64,000 nucleotides of DNA. Origin: Amycolatopsis lurida. GTDB lineage: Bacteria > Actinomycetota > Actinomycetes > Mycobacteriales > Pseudonocardiaceae. Position 1 is the first letter of the stretch; each line of letters starts with the position of its first letter. The notes below the pieces were generated by a model. That model was not told the origin of the DNA. It saw only the letters and a program-made list of their open reading frames with translations, and did not search any database. Both the position numbers and the translations under genes were made by a program. This document shows positions 1 through 9,321 of the stretch, piece by piece. The DNA lies in assembly GCF_900105055.1 (NCBI RefSeq), contig NZ_FNTA01000004.1, positions 7,285,501 through 7,349,500 of the forward strand. The letters run 5' to 3'.

Positions 1-85
1 TCTCGTCCTCGAACAGTACGCGCCCGGTGTCCTGCCGGCCGGCCGCGATCTCGCAGAAAACGCAAGCGGTGTCGGTTTCGTCCAT
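1..85 (-). CDS. HIT family protein, N-terminal fragment
   Basis: This gene runs off the left edge, so only its first 28 codons are visible. The ATG lies at 85 on the minus strand. The peptide begins MDETDTACVFCEIAAGRQ, which has the C-x-F-C-x-I-x-x-G start typical of the histidine-triad (HIT) nucleotide hydrolase family, where paired cysteines often bind zinc. The catalytic HxHxH motif would lie outside the window and cannot be checked. It is divergent from the phytase gene. The family call is fairly secure from the N-terminus; the substrate is unknown. Confidence 0.72.
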   Translation of the reverse strand, partial: MDETDTACVFCEIAAGRQDTGRVLFEDE

Positions 86-174
86 GCCGCCGACTGTAGA
101 GCGACCCGGCGAACGACGGCACTGTCCACAGTGGATTTTCGGAATGGTGGTGACGAGTGGCGGTGTTCATGTCC

Positions 175-225
175 TGGTCACCTGGCCGTGCTGTTACTTT
201 CGGGTAACTTGTCACGTGGTGACTT
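175..225. promoter_or_regulatory. Candidate control region upstream of the phytase gene
   Basis: Two short inverted repeats lie before the phytase start: GTTAC at 193-197 with GTAAC at 204-208, and GTCAC at 211-215 with GTGAC at 219-223. A GGTCACCTGG stretch near 177 resembles one unit of an actinobacterial PHO box, but I see no clear direct repeat of it. Phosphate control would suit a phytase, but that is inference. Confidence 0.25.
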
Positions 226-267
226 CATAGTGGGCTGTCCGATTCGCTCCAGGGAAGGAACACCTTG

Positions 268-1566
268 ATGGCTCAGGCATCCAGAGCCCGCGTCACCGTC
301 GGCGGTCTCGTGCTCGCCGTGACGCTCGCCGCGGTCTTGCCCCCTTCGGCCGTCGCGGCCGGCGAACTGCCGAGCGTGAAGCCGACGACCGAAACCCCTG
401 CCGTGTACGACGACGAGGCAGGCGGCAACGCGGACGCCGACGACCCGGCGATCTGGCGCAACCCGGCGGCTCCGGATCGCAGCCTCGTCGTCGCCACGGT
501 CAAGGAAGGCGGCCTGCGCGTCTACGACCTCGACGGCCGCGAAGTGCAGTCGATACCGGCGCCGAAAGCGCCCGGCCCGGACGATGCCCCCGGCCGGTTC
601 AACAACGTCGACCTCGTGCACCGGATGAAGGTCGGCTCCCGGGTGAGCGACCTGGCCGTCGCCAGTGATCGCGGCCGCGACCGGCTGCGGATCTACCGTA
701 TCGACGGCGGAAACGCCGGTGCCCCGCTCACCGACATCACCGATCCCTCGGCGCCGGCGATCTTCTCCGCGTCGCCGGAGGAGATCAACGAGCAGCGCAC
801 CGCTTACGGCCTCGCCACGTGGACCGACCCCTCCAGCGGCCGCTCGTACGCGGTGGTCAGCCAGCGGGAACGCACCGCGCTCAGCCTGCTGGAGCTGACC
901 GCGGGAGCCGGAGGCACGGTCTCCTACCGCAAGGTGCGCACTCTCGCGTTGCCGTCCCAGTTCCGGTTGCCGAACGGCAAATCGTGGACCCCGTGCGGCG
1001 AGCCGGGCGAACTGCCCCAGATCGAAGGTATGGTCGTCGATCCCGCGAACGGCACCCTCTACGCAGGGCAGGAGGACGTGGGTATCTGGCGGGTGGACGC
1101 CGACCTCGAAGGCACTCCGAAGCTCATCGACAAGGTCCGCGAGTACGGCATCCCCGGAACCTACGACGAGGCGACCGAAGAATGCGTACCCGGATCCGAC
1201 CCGGGCTACGGCGGCACGCGGCTGTCGGCCGACGTCGAAGGTCTCACCCTGCTCAAGGAGAGGGACGGTGACGGCTACCTGCTCGCTTCCAGTCAGGGGG
1301 ACAACAGCTTCGCCGCCTACGACCGCGAACTCGGCGACGACAACGAGTACGAAGGCGGCTTCCGGGTGATCGCCGCGTCCGCGACCCTCGACGGCACCGA
1401 GGAAAGCGACGGCGCCGCCGTCCTCAACGAGCCGCTCGGCAGCAAGTACCCGAACGGCCTGCTCGTCGTCCAGGACGGTGACGACAAGCCGGGGGAGCCG
1501 GGTCGCGACGCCACGAACTTCAAGTTCGTCGACCTCAAACGCGTACTCGACGCCCTCGACGACTGA
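268..1566 (+). CDS. Secreted beta-propeller phytase
   Basis: This is a secreted 3-phytase-type enzyme expected to release phosphate from phytate in a calcium-dependent reaction outside the cell. The ATG at 268 follows an AGGGAAGGA ribosome site by about 8 bases; a TTG lies one codon upstream. Residues 1-31 form a signal peptide (basic start, hydrophobic core, AVA/A end). The mature part begins with the family's DADDPAIW motif near residue 56, followed by propeller-like repeats such as GLRVYDLDG and the later AGQEDVGIWRV. A length of 432 residues fits the family with a leader. It is monocistronic and followed by a hairpin. Phosphate-scavenging is the likely role. Confidence 0.9.
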   Translation: MAQASRARVTVGGLVLAVTLAAVLPPSAVAAGELPSVKPTTETPAVYDDEAGGNADADDPAIWRNPAAPDRSLVVATVKEGGLRVYDLDGREVQSIPAPKAPGPDDAPGRFNNVDLVHRMKVGSRVSDLAVASDRGRDRLRIYRIDGGNAGAPLTDITDPSAPAIFSASPEEINEQRTAYGLATWTDPSSGRSYAVVSQRERTALSLLELTAGAGGTVSYRKVRTLALPSQFRLPNGKSWTPCGEPGELPQIEGMVVDPANGTLYAGQEDVGIWRVDADLEGTPKLIDKVREYGIPGTYDEATEECVPGSDPGYGGTRLSADVEGLTLLKERDGDGYLLASSQGDNSFAAYDRELGDDNEYEGGFRVIAASATLDGTEESDGAAVLNEPLGSKYPNGLLVVQDGDDKPGEPGRDATNFKFVDLKRVLDALDD

Positions 1567-1597
1567 CCCGACGTCGGCCCGTTCTTCGATGTTGCCA

Positions 1598-1688
1598 TTG
1601 AGGGGTAAGGGCAACCGTGGCGTGGTGCGAAAGCCACTTTCACAACGTCAGCGGACTGTCCACCGGACACGGTTGCCCTATCTCTCAA
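1598..1688. repeat. Long imperfect hairpin between phytase and regulator genes
   Basis: The segment 1598-1619 (beginning TTGAGGGGTAAGGGCAACC) is matched by its near reverse complement at 1668-1688. The loop contains GCGAAAGCCACTTTCACAAC (1627-1646), a variant of a short palindrome that recurs at 22.44 kb and 31.15 kb. It lies between two convergent genes, so a bidirectional terminator is the simplest reading. Confidence 0.6.
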
Positions 1689-1705
1689 CAGAACGCTCCT
1701 TGTCC

Positions 1706-4258
1706 TCACGTTCGGCCGGGAGACGACCCTGTCGAACGCGCGTCCGACCTGAGCCGGTCGCGGACCTCGACGGCCTCCGGCACCCCCATCTCGGTGTACG
1801 CGGTATGCGCGGTCTGCCAGTGTTTCCGCGCGGTGACCGGATCCCCGGCGGCGAACAGCGCGTCACCGAGCCCGCTTTGGGCTCTGGCCAGTTCGTAGCG
1901 GCTGTCCGCCGCGGTCGCCGACTCGATCGACCGCCGCAGGCAACGCACGGCGTCGGCTGCCCGCCCGGCGGTGAGCAGGGTCGCCGCCAGGTCGTTGTTC
2001 GCCGCCAGCACTCCTTCCCTGCTGCCGATCTCCCCGGCCAGATCGATGGCTTGCCGGTGATGTGCCAGCGCCTCGTCGATCCGTCCCGCCTCGACGAGCA
2101 GGACACCGAGATGGTTGAGTACCTTGCCCTCGTCGGCCCGGTTGTGCGTCTGCCTCGCGACGGCGAGCGCCTGTTCGTAACAGGTCCAGGCCTCGGTGTC
2201 CTTCCCCATGCGCCAGAACGTGGTGCCGAGCCCGTCGAGCGTCCGGCATTCGCAGAGGTGGTCACCGCTCGCCCTGGTCACGTCGAGGGCCTGGGACAAA
2301 TGGTCGACGGCGGCGGGATGATTCCCCAAGCGCATCTCGGCGAGGCCGATATTGCACAACTGCCGTGCCCGGAACGACTCGTTGTTCCGGGCGACCGCGA
2401 ACTCCATGGCCTGCCGGAAACAGGGCAACGCGGCGCGATAGTCACCGAGACTGGTCAGCAACAGGCCTACGTTCCCCGACAGGTTGACGACGTAGTCGGA
2501 TTCCCCGGCGGCGGAGAACTCCTTGATCGCGTCCTCCAGGACGGCGAGTGCCTCGGCGGTGTTCCCCCGCTGCCAGTGGGTCATGGCCAGCCCGTTCAGC
2601 ACGTGCCCTCGGGTGACACCGGACGCGACCCGGGCGGCGTTCCCGAACAGGGCGAGGGCGTCGCTCACGTGGACGCGGGCCTCGAAATAGCTCGTCATCA
2701 CGCACGCGAGCCGCGTCACGTGCTCGGCACGTCCTTCGCTCAGCGCCCAGCCCGACGCGACGACGAGGTTGACCCGCTCGGCGTCCAGCCATGCCATCGC
2801 CTCGTCCGGCCCGTCGAACACGAGAGCCCGCACCGCGGGGGTGGGCAGGTCCTCCCATCGCTCCGCCTCATGGGGGAAACAGGTGACGAGCGCGGCACGG
2901 GCGGTGGCCAGCTGGAAGTCGAGCAGCCGGACCGCCGCGGCCCGGCGCACCCTGGCCTGGACGTTCTCCCGGACGCGTTTCTCGGCGAAGACCCGGACCA
3001 GGTCGTGCAGTTCGAACCGCGACGCGCGGGCGGTGACCATGGTGGCCGCCACCAGATCGTCGAGTTGCCGACGGACGACGTCGACCTCGACGCCGGCCAA
3101 CGCCGCCGCCGCGTGGTCGTCGACATCGCGTCCTGGATAGACGGCGAGCAGGCCGAGCAAGACCCGGTCCGGTTCGGCCAGTTCGTCGTACGACGTGCGC
3201 AACGCGACTTCGACCCCGTCGTCCAGCCGCAGCATGGTCCGCAGATCGGCGAGGCGGTCCCGGTGGTCGGCCATCGTCCACTCGTCCGAGGCGGCCAACC
3301 GGCGGGTCACCAGCGCGAGGGCCAGCGGCAGCCGTCCGACCAGTTCGATGATGTCGGCCGCCTCGCCCTGCTCCGCGTCGACGCGTTCGTCGCCTATCCC
3401 GTCGCGGAGCAACTCGACCGACTCTTCCGGCGTGAACACGTCGAGTTCCACGTGCCGTGCCGCGTCCAGCCCGGCGAGACGGCGCCTGCTGGTGACCAGC
3501 ACCATGCAGGTCGGAAGGGCGGGCAGCAACGGCTGCACCTGGTCGACCGACGCCGCGTTGTCCAGCAGGATCAGCGCGCGCCGTCCGTCCAGCAGGCGAC
3601 GGAAAAGCGCGCTCCGGCCGGCGAGGGTGAGGCAGCCGATCTCGCTCCCGGACGCCCCGAGCCTGCGCAGGAAGCCTTCGAGCACCGCGGCCGGGTCGGC
3701 GGCGGGCCGATCCGCGTCGAAGCCGCGGAGATTCACCACCAGCCGCACGTCCGCGAACCGGCCGCGCTCGGCCAGCAGCCGCGCGACCTCGCCGGCGAAC
3801 CGGGTCTTGCCGACCCCGGCCATCCCGGAGATCGCCCACACCCCGGCGTCGTCCGGCCCGGCCTCCAGCAGCCGGCGCAGCTGAGCCTGTCTGCCGACGA
3901 ACCTGCCGTCCCCGGCGGGCACGTGATCGGCCACGCTGATCACGGCCGCCTCGGTGGCGTGTCCGGTGATCACCCGGTGCGCCTGCCGCCATTCCGCCGC
4001 GACGTCCATCCCGAGCAGCACGGCCGCGATGTCGACGACCAGTTCGGCGTCCAAGCGTTTGCGTCCTGGTAGGAGGCAGCGATACACGGTGTTGTAGGCG
4101 GGGAGGTCGACCGACCCCCGGGCCGTGCGCAGGCGCCGCACCCGCCGGTGCAGTTCCCGGTGGGTCAACCCCGCCCAGGCCAACGCCTGCCTCAGCCGCT
4201 GGGAGAGCTCGTCGTACGACCGGGCGCCGAGCGGGCTCGGCGGCTGTTCCTCCGGCAC
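1706..4258 (-). CDS. HTH-NB-ARC-TPR regulator (STAND ATPase)
   Basis: This large signal-transduction ATPase of 850 residues resembles AfsR-type regulators but lacks the SARP DNA-binding/BTAD module. Residues 15-95 form a helix-rich N-terminal DNA-binding-like region. The NB-ARC domain begins near 115, with P-loop GMAGVGKT at 145-152 and a Walker B-like LILLDNA near 225. From about residue 480 onward TPR-like repeats follow. The GTG at 4258 has AGGGGG five bases upstream. The family couples nucleotide binding and TPR-sensed signals to transcription, often of secondary metabolism. The target is unknown. A second member follows at 4711-7158 on the same strand. Confidence 0.85.
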   Translation of the reverse strand: MPEEQPPSPLGARSYDELSQRLRQALAWAGLTHRELHRRVRRLRTARGSVDLPAYNTVYRCLLPGRKRLDAELVVDIAAVLLGMDVAAEWRQAHRVITGHATEAAVISVADHVPAGDGRFVGRQAQLRRLLEAGPDDAGVWAISGMAGVGKTRFAGEVARLLAERGRFADVRLVVNLRGFDADRPAADPAAVLEGFLRRLGASGSEIGCLTLAGRSALFRRLLDGRRALILLDNAASVDQVQPLLPALPTCMVLVTSRRRLAGLDAARHVELDVFTPEESVELLRDGIGDERVDAEQGEAADIIELVGRLPLALALVTRRLAASDEWTMADHRDRLADLRTMLRLDDGVEVALRTSYDELAEPDRVLLGLLAVYPGRDVDDHAAAALAGVEVDVVRRQLDDLVAATMVTARASRFELHDLVRVFAEKRVRENVQARVRRAAAVRLLDFQLATARAALVTCFPHEAERWEDLPTPAVRALVFDGPDEAMAWLDAERVNLVVASGWALSEGRAEHVTRLACVMTSYFEARVHVSDALALFGNAARVASGVTRGHVLNGLAMTHWQRGNTAEALAVLEDAIKEFSAAGESDYVVNLSGNVGLLLTSLGDYRAALPCFRQAMEFAVARNNESFRARQLCNIGLAEMRLGNHPAAVDHLSQALDVTRASGDHLCECRTLDGLGTTFWRMGKDTEAWTCYEQALAVARQTHNRADEGKVLNHLGVLLVEAGRIDEALAHHRQAIDLAGEIGSREGVLAANNDLAATLLTAGRAADAVRCLRRSIESATAADSRYELARAQSGLGDALFAAGDPVTARKHWQTAHTAYTEMGVPEAVEVRDRLRSDARSTGSSPGRT

Positions 4259-4710
4259 GGCGACCCCCTGGACACGTGAAAGCGATCCGCCCGGCGGTGA
4301 CTTCCGGACCGAATGCTGACCGACCTTAGACGAGATCCGGCGACCGGTCGGCCGAATGGGCCTAAGTACATGAGGCCCCCTTCACGTCCTTAGGCCGAGT
4401 GGTGCTTTATGGGGCGCCGTGACGATTATGGACTTGAGCAGGGGAGCAACCGGCGATTTCTCCTGGTCGGGCCATTTCGATCGGACTGCTCTTTTCGACC
4501 ATGAATCCCGACCGGACGCCGGAGCCGCTGGGTGCCGGTTCGTTCGACGAGCCGGCGGCCCGGTTGAACACGCCAGAAAGGGGCCGACTCGCCGACTGAG
4601 TGATTTCCGTCAGCCGATTACCGGGCCACGGCGAACATTTTCGGCAACTCGTGGGCCGGCATAGTGACCTTGATCGAAGTCGTCCGAAAACGCCGGACGG
4701 CGAGTTCCCG
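4259..4710. other. Gene-poor gap between two STAND regulators
   Basis: No convincing gene is visible in these 452 bases. Possible short frames on both strands lack family features. GGCCTAAG at 4359-4366 and CTTAGGCC at 4389-4396 form an 8-base inverted repeat about 100 bases upstream of the 4258 start. It could be an operator or part of a promoter for the regulator below it. Confidence 0.4.
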
Positions 4711-7158
4711 TCACGAAACCACCATCGCGGTGCCCATCGCGTCGTGCAGCGTCCGCGCGCGTTCGCGGAACGGCCTGGCCTTGTCCGGGTCACCGGCGTC
4801 GTCATGGGTCGCGGCGATCCCGGTCAGCGCGCGGGCCTCCTCATGCGGTTCGCTGGTGAGCCGGGCGAGATCGGCGGCCCGCGTGTAGTGCGCCAGCGCG
4901 GCCGACCGGTCACCGCACGCCAGCGCGCTGTCCGCGAGCCCGTTGTGCACGAGGGTCTCCAGCGGCCGGATGCCGGTCGCCACCGCGATGTCGAGCGCCG
5001 CCTCCTGATGCAGGCGGGCCGCGGCCGCGTCGCCCTGCCGGAGGTGCACCAGCCCGAGATAGGCCAGCGCGTACCCTTCGGCCTCCCGGTGCCCCTCGGC
5101 CCTGCTCACGGTCAGCGACCGGTGGAGGTGGTCGTGGGCTTCCGTCCACCGGCCCAGCGCGCGGTACACGTCCCCGAGATTGTGCAGCGAGATCGCCTCG
5201 CTCAGCCGGTCGCAGATGCTCTCGGAGATGGTCAGGCAGCGCCGATAGCAGCCGAGAGCGGCGTCGAGTTCGCCCCGGCGTTCGTGGATGAAGCCGAGGT
5301 TGGACAGCGAGCGTCCCTCGTTGAGGCGGTCGCCGGTCTCCTGGGAAACCGTGACCGCCTCGCGCAGGTGGTCCGCCGCGTCGGCGTACCGGCCCAGCTG
5401 CGCGTACACGGTGCCGAGGGTGTTCAGCGCGCGGCCGGTGCCGACCGGGCTTCCGTCGACGTCGAGGCAGCGGGTCAGATGCGTCACCGCCTCGTCGAAA
5501 TGGCCGAGCCTGGCGCAGATCGCGGCCAGGTCGACGAGCGCCTGCTGGGTGCCGACGGCGTCGCCCGCCCCCTGTGCCTCGGTGAGCGCGAGACGGTGCA
5601 ATGTGCGCAGGGCGCCGTAGTGACCGTGCATCCGCAACGCCTGCCACAGCACGGTCGAGAGGTCGCGGGCGTAGGTTTCGCCGGTGACCGACGACTGTTC
5701 CGCGACGGCGATCAAGGTGGGCAGCTCCGCCGCCAGCCAGGTCGCCGCTTCGTCGGCGCCGGTGAACATGACGTTCTCGGTGATCGGGGTGAGCAGCGGT
5801 CTTCGGTTGGGGTCGCCCGTGGTCATCGACCCGGCCGCGTCGGCCGCCCCGGCCACACAGTGCTCGGCGAGGCGGCGCAGGGCCGCCGAACGCCGTTGCG
5901 CCGGTTCCTCGCCGGCGCGGCCGCGCGCGTAGTCGCGGACCAGGTCGTGGAATTCGAACCGGCCGTCCGCGCGGTGCCCGAGCAGTAGGTGGCTGTCGAC
6001 GAGTGCGTCGAGGAGCCTGCGGGTCTCCGGCGGATCCGTGCCCAGTAGCGCCGCCGCGGCGACGGTGTCCCAGTGCGGGCCGGGATGGAGCCCGAGCAGA
6101 CGCAGGGCCGAGGCCACGTCGCCGGGCAGCGCGTCGTAGGACCAGGACAGCACGGAGGGCAGCGAGGTGGTCTTCTCTTCGGTGGTCAGCGCGGCGAGCC
6201 GGTCCCCGGCCGGACGCATCGAGGACGCCACGTTCGCCAGGTTCCGGTTGTGCGCGAGCCGCTCACCGACGATGCGCAGGGCGAGTGGCAGACCGCCGCA
6301 CCCCGACACCATGTCGGCGAGCGCGGTGCGGTCGGCGAACCTCCGTCCGGGGCCCGCCAGCCGGTCGAGCAGGGAGAACGACTCCTGCTCGGTCAGCGGC
6401 GGCACCGGCACCCGGTGCGCGTCGGCGCTGATCGTCAGCCCGTGCAGTGCCGCGCGGCTCGTCACCACCACCGCGCAGCCCGCGTGGCCGGGCAGCAGTG
6501 GCCGGACCTGATCCGCCGAGCGCGCGTTGTCCAGCACGAGGAGCACCGAACGGTCGGCCAGCACACTGCGCAGCGACGCGGCCCGGTCGTCGAGGTCGGC
6601 GGGCACGTCCGCCACGGGCACGCCGAGCGCCCGCAGGAACGACCGCAGCACCTCACCCGGGTCGGCGGGCGCACCCGGCCCGTAGCCACGCAGGTTCGCG
6701 AACAGCTGCCCGTCGGGGAAGTCGTGTTTGACCCGCTGCGCCCACTGCACGGCCAGGGAGGTCTTGCCGACCCCGGCCATGCCCTCCAGCACCGCCACGA
6801 CGACGCCCCCGCCCGCCCCCTCGGCGCGGAGGGCGTCGAGCGCGTCGATCTCCCGCTGCCGCCCGATGAACGACGTGATGCCCGAAGGCAGTTGCGCGGG
6901 CACCGAAACGACCGGCGTTCTCGTGGGCGACACCGCGTCCGGGCAGTAGTGCCGCACGAAGCGGCTCGCCTGCTCGCCCTGGAGAGCCAGCCCCAGCGCC
7001 AGTGCCTCCACCGAATGGCGCCGCGGCCGGGCGACCCGGCCGCGTTCGATGTTGCTGATGCTTCGTACCGTCAGCCCGGTGCGTTCCGCCAACTCCTCCT
7101 GGGTGAGCCCGGCGTCCCGCCGCGCCTCACCCAGCAACGAACTCGGCCGCTCGTCCAT
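4711..7158 (-). CDS. XRE-NB-ARC-TPR regulator (STAND ATPase)
   Basis: This 815-residue protein has a Cro/C1-type helix-turn-helix at residues 6-60 (GLTQEELAERTGLTVRSISN). Its NB-ARC ATPase carries P-loop GMAGVGKT at 126-133 and a Walker B-like SVLLVLDNA near 215. A TPR array fills the C-terminal half from about 470, with repeats such as GRALNTLGTVYAQLGRYADA. The ATG at 7158 has only a weak ribosome site. The family acts as a cytoplasmic switch that binds DNA or a partner when the TPR region senses a signal. It differs from its neighbour at 1706 in having a clear XRE domain. The regulated genes are unknown. Confidence 0.87.
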   Translation of the reverse strand: MDERPSSLLGEARRDAGLTQEELAERTGLTVRSISNIERGRVARPRRHSVEALALGLALQGEQASRFVRHYCPDAVSPTRTPVVSVPAQLPSGITSFIGRQREIDALDALRAEGAGGGVVVAVLEGMAGVGKTSLAVQWAQRVKHDFPDGQLFANLRGYGPGAPADPGEVLRSFLRALGVPVADVPADLDDRAASLRSVLADRSVLLVLDNARSADQVRPLLPGHAGCAVVVTSRAALHGLTISADAHRVPVPPLTEQESFSLLDRLAGPGRRFADRTALADMVSGCGGLPLALRIVGERLAHNRNLANVASSMRPAGDRLAALTTEEKTTSLPSVLSWSYDALPGDVASALRLLGLHPGPHWDTVAAAALLGTDPPETRRLLDALVDSHLLLGHRADGRFEFHDLVRDYARGRAGEEPAQRRSAALRRLAEHCVAGAADAAGSMTTGDPNRRPLLTPITENVMFTGADEAATWLAAELPTLIAVAEQSSVTGETYARDLSTVLWQALRMHGHYGALRTLHRLALTEAQGAGDAVGTQQALVDLAAICARLGHFDEAVTHLTRCLDVDGSPVGTGRALNTLGTVYAQLGRYADAADHLREAVTVSQETGDRLNEGRSLSNLGFIHERRGELDAALGCYRRCLTISESICDRLSEAISLHNLGDVYRALGRWTEAHDHLHRSLTVSRAEGHREAEGYALAYLGLVHLRQGDAAAARLHQEAALDIAVATGIRPLETLVHNGLADSALACGDRSAALAHYTRAADLARLTSEPHEEARALTGIAATHDDAGDPDKARPFRERARTLHDAMGTAMVVS

Positions 7159-7319
7159 TTTACGGATGCTAGAGCGGGTCCGACGCCGAAAAGCGGTGGT
7201 TCGCCGAAGATTCTGATCGAATTTGGTCGAAAACGCCGGTCACGCGAGTCCCGCTCCCGGGCGATCTCCCCCAAGCACCGATCTCTTCGTAGCGGTGCTC
7301 GAGCACATCCTTGATCCGA

Positions 7320-7679
7320 TCAGGGTGAGGCCGTGCTTCTCGACGCAGCCGCTGCCCGTTCGAAGTCGGCGCGAGCCTGGCCGGTCAGGCCGAGACCGGC
7401 CGCGATGAGCCGGACCGTGTCGCGGCGTGGCCTGCTGACCCGGCCGTGCTCGAGGTCTCTGATCGCTCGGACACTGACGGTGGAACGGGCGGCGAGGAGC
7501 CGCTGGGTCGCGCCGAGACTGCGCCGGTGGCTCCGCAGCAACTTGCCGAAGCGGGCCGGCCTCTCCTCCGCCGGGGTCGTCGCCTCCAGCGCGGGGTCGA
7601 GGCCGGCCACCCGGTTCGCGTCGAGCAGCAGCACGGTCGCTTGCCTGCCGGGCAGGGTGATGTGAACACCTTGAGTCAC
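7320..7679 (-). CDS. Small XRE-family DNA-binding protein
   Basis: This 119-residue protein has a helix-turn-helix at about residues 40-100, with RAIRDLEHGRVSRPRRDTVR as the recognition region. It closely resembles the N-terminal domain of the 4711-7158 regulator, which has SISNIERGRVARPRR at the matching place, but it has no NB-ARC or TPR part. The GTG at 7679 is chosen because GGAGG lies six bases upstream; an upstream GTG at 7715 lacks one. It may be a stand-alone regulator or a shortened copy of the large type. Confidence 0.72.
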   Translation of the reverse strand: MTQGVHITLPGRQATVLLLDANRVAGLDPALEATTPAEERPARFGKLLRSHRRSLGATQRLLAARSTVSVRAIRDLEHGRVSRPRRDTVRLIAAGLGLTGQARADFERAAAASRSTASP

Positions 7680-7859
7680 TGGCGTCCTCCGCGTTCGCTC
7701 AGCGACTCGCGTCACCGATGCCGCACCATGGTCGGAAAGCGGCAGGGCACGGACAACCGGAAACTTTCACGAAGAAGTGCCGGTTCGACGTCCGGGCATC
7801 GGGTGCGTGACCGCGGGAAGCCCGCTCGGGTCGGGCGAGCAGAGCGGACTTGACGACGT

Positions 7860-8732
7860 TCATCCGCAGCAGATGTTGTAACCGTGGTTCCGCCAGAACA
7901 ACGACGGGCTCGGGTTGTCGAGAACCGGATCGCCGGTGCTGTCCGACGCGCTCTCGTGCCTGCCCGGCCGGTACTCGACGTGCGTATGCGTGGAGCCGGC
8001 GCCGCGGTACTCCTCGGTGCCGATCTGCCTGCCACGGCGGACGAACTCACCGACCGCGAGCCCGTTCGACGGATTGAGGTGCAGGTAGATGATCGTGAAA
8101 TCCTGATCCCGGTTGTAGATCGCCAGCGTGGACAAGCCGCCGCTGCCGTTCCTGCCTTCGGTCTTCCTGATCACGGTGCCCTGGGTCATGGAGTACACGG
8201 GAACACCGAAACCGCGCGCGAAGTCGATCCCCTCGTGCCTGCCCGACGTGTTCACATAGCCGTCGAAATAGGAGGTGATGCGGCCGGAATCGCTGTGGTA
8301 CAGCCCGGTCTCCAGCCAGTCGTTCCCCGCCAGGCCGAGCATATGCCCGACGTTTTCGTTGTACGTCGAGGTCAAGTTGCCCTTGGCGCCGTGCGTGAAC
8401 GAGTCGATCGGGCCGGTCCAGCCGCTCTTGAAGAACACGGTGACCACCGCGTCCCTCCGGTTCCACACCGAGGCCGCGTTGTTCCTCACGCACAGGCCCT
8501 TCCCCGCGCCCGCACCGAGGAAGTGATAGCAGTCGGCGCCCGTGCCGTAGTTACCGACCGACCCGTCGAAATCGCTGACCGATCCCTGCTGATCGCTGTT
8601 GTAGTACAAACAGAACTCGCCGTCTTCGCAGACGCCGTTCCGTGCCGTCGCGGCCTGTGCCGAGGGGGTGGCCAGGAGAGTGCTGCCCAACGCCAGTGCC
8701 ACACCGAGCAGTCCGACCATCGATCTTCTCAA
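7860..8732 (-). CDS. Secreted I36-like / M23 metallopeptidase fusion
   Basis: This exported protein of about 290 residues has a signal peptide at 1-27 (ending AQA/A). Residues 33-115 contain a cysteine- and aromatic-rich domain like peptidase inhibitor family I36 (GEFCLYYN, then C68 and C81). Residues 160-262 form an M23 peptidoglycan endopeptidase with the zinc motifs H166-x3-D170 and H249-x-H251. It should cut cell-wall cross-links outside the cell. The TTG at 8732 follows AAGGGA by six bases; an ATG at 8720 is the alternative. The tail ends in NICCG. The I36-M23 combination suggests a built-in targeting or inhibitory module. Confidence 0.85.
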   Translation of the reverse strand: MRRSMVGLLGVALALGSTLLATPSAQAATARNGVCEDGEFCLYYNSDQQGSVSDFDGSVGNYGTGADCYHFLGAGAGKGLCVRNNAASVWNRRDAVVTVFFKSGWTGPIDSFTHGAKGNLTSTYNENVGHMLGLAGNDWLETGLYHSDSGRITSYFDGYVNTSGRHEGIDFARGFGVPVYSMTQGTVIRKTEGRNGSGGLSTLAIYNRDQDFTIIYLHLNPSNGLAVGEFVRRGRQIGTEEYRGAGSTHTHVEYRPGRHESASDSTGDPVLDNPSPSLFWRNHGYNICCG

Positions 8733-9321
8733 CGACGTTCCCTTTCTCCTTGAATGCGGCGAATCAGCCAGTGCGCGACGCTACGGACGCGATGGGCGCC
8801 AGGGGAAGTCGTAGAGGGCAAACTGCCGCTTGTGCGGTGACGAGACGTCGGTAGCCGTGATGCGCGGCCCCGTGCCAGGGCGCGGCAGTGGCTGTGTCGC
8901 AGGCGGATTTCGGCTACAGCCACGAGTCAAAGCGGCGACCCGCCACGGATGAACACCGGGCGATGGGTCACGAGAATACTTGTCGGAATTCGTCCGGGAC
9001 GCGCTATCCATGAATTGGCGACGGTCTTGCGCAAGTTCATGAGGGCGTGGACTCGCGCGGAGTCCTTGCTGATCACCTCTCGGAGGTGGAAAACCGAGGC
9101 TTGTTCAACGGACATGCCCGCGATTTCGCCGGTGGAACAGAGCTTGATCAGGCTTCGACGAACCAATCGAAGACGAAGGCCATGGAGCTGTGGATGGTGA
9201 GTGAACCGAGGCCACCGTCGGCGGCGTCGAGCGGGCTCGTCGTGGAGCTCGGCGCGGACCTGCCCATCTGAGCATAAAGCGACATCCGACGACCGGGGAG
9301 TGTCCTATGTGGACATTCAAG
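8733..9321. other. Lower-GC gene-poor region
   Basis: Base composition and codon use differ from the flanking genes, and stops are frequent in most frames. Apart from the doubtful small frame at 9047-9271, I see no domain, RNA gene or repeat. Decayed or acquired DNA is a possible explanation. Confidence 0.4.
9047..9271 (+). CDS. Doubtful small protein, 74 residues
   Basis: This possible gene starts at GTG 9047 and ends with a TGA at 9271. The product is hydrophilic and acidic in its first half and ends in SSGLVVELGADLPI. Third positions are mostly G or C in the second half, as in real genes here, but the first half is less biased. GAGGG sits too close to the start to be a good ribosome site. 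No family was recognised. It could be the tail of a decayed gene. Confidence 0.22.
   Translation: MDSRGVLADHLSEVENRGLFNGHARDFAGGTELDQASTNQSKTKAMELWMVSEPRPPSAASSGLVVELGADLPI

Noticed and set aside
175..225. A definite PHO box upstream of the phytase gene
   Set aside because: Only one partial unit can be matched and the required direct repeats are not clear, so it is kept only as a candidate.
1478..4072. A plus-strand open frame of over 800 codons opposite the first STAND regulator
   Set aside because: It is antisense to a gene with clear domains; its product is Arg/Gly/Val-rich without family motifs, as expected from the high-GC complement.
4419..4664. Small plus-strand gene in the gap between STAND regulators
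   Set aside because: Codon bias is poor, there is no convincing ribosome site and no similarity to a known family.
9047..9271. RiPP or lanthipeptide precursor
   Set aside because: No Cys or Ser/Thr/Cys-rich core, no known leader motif and no modifying enzyme nearby.
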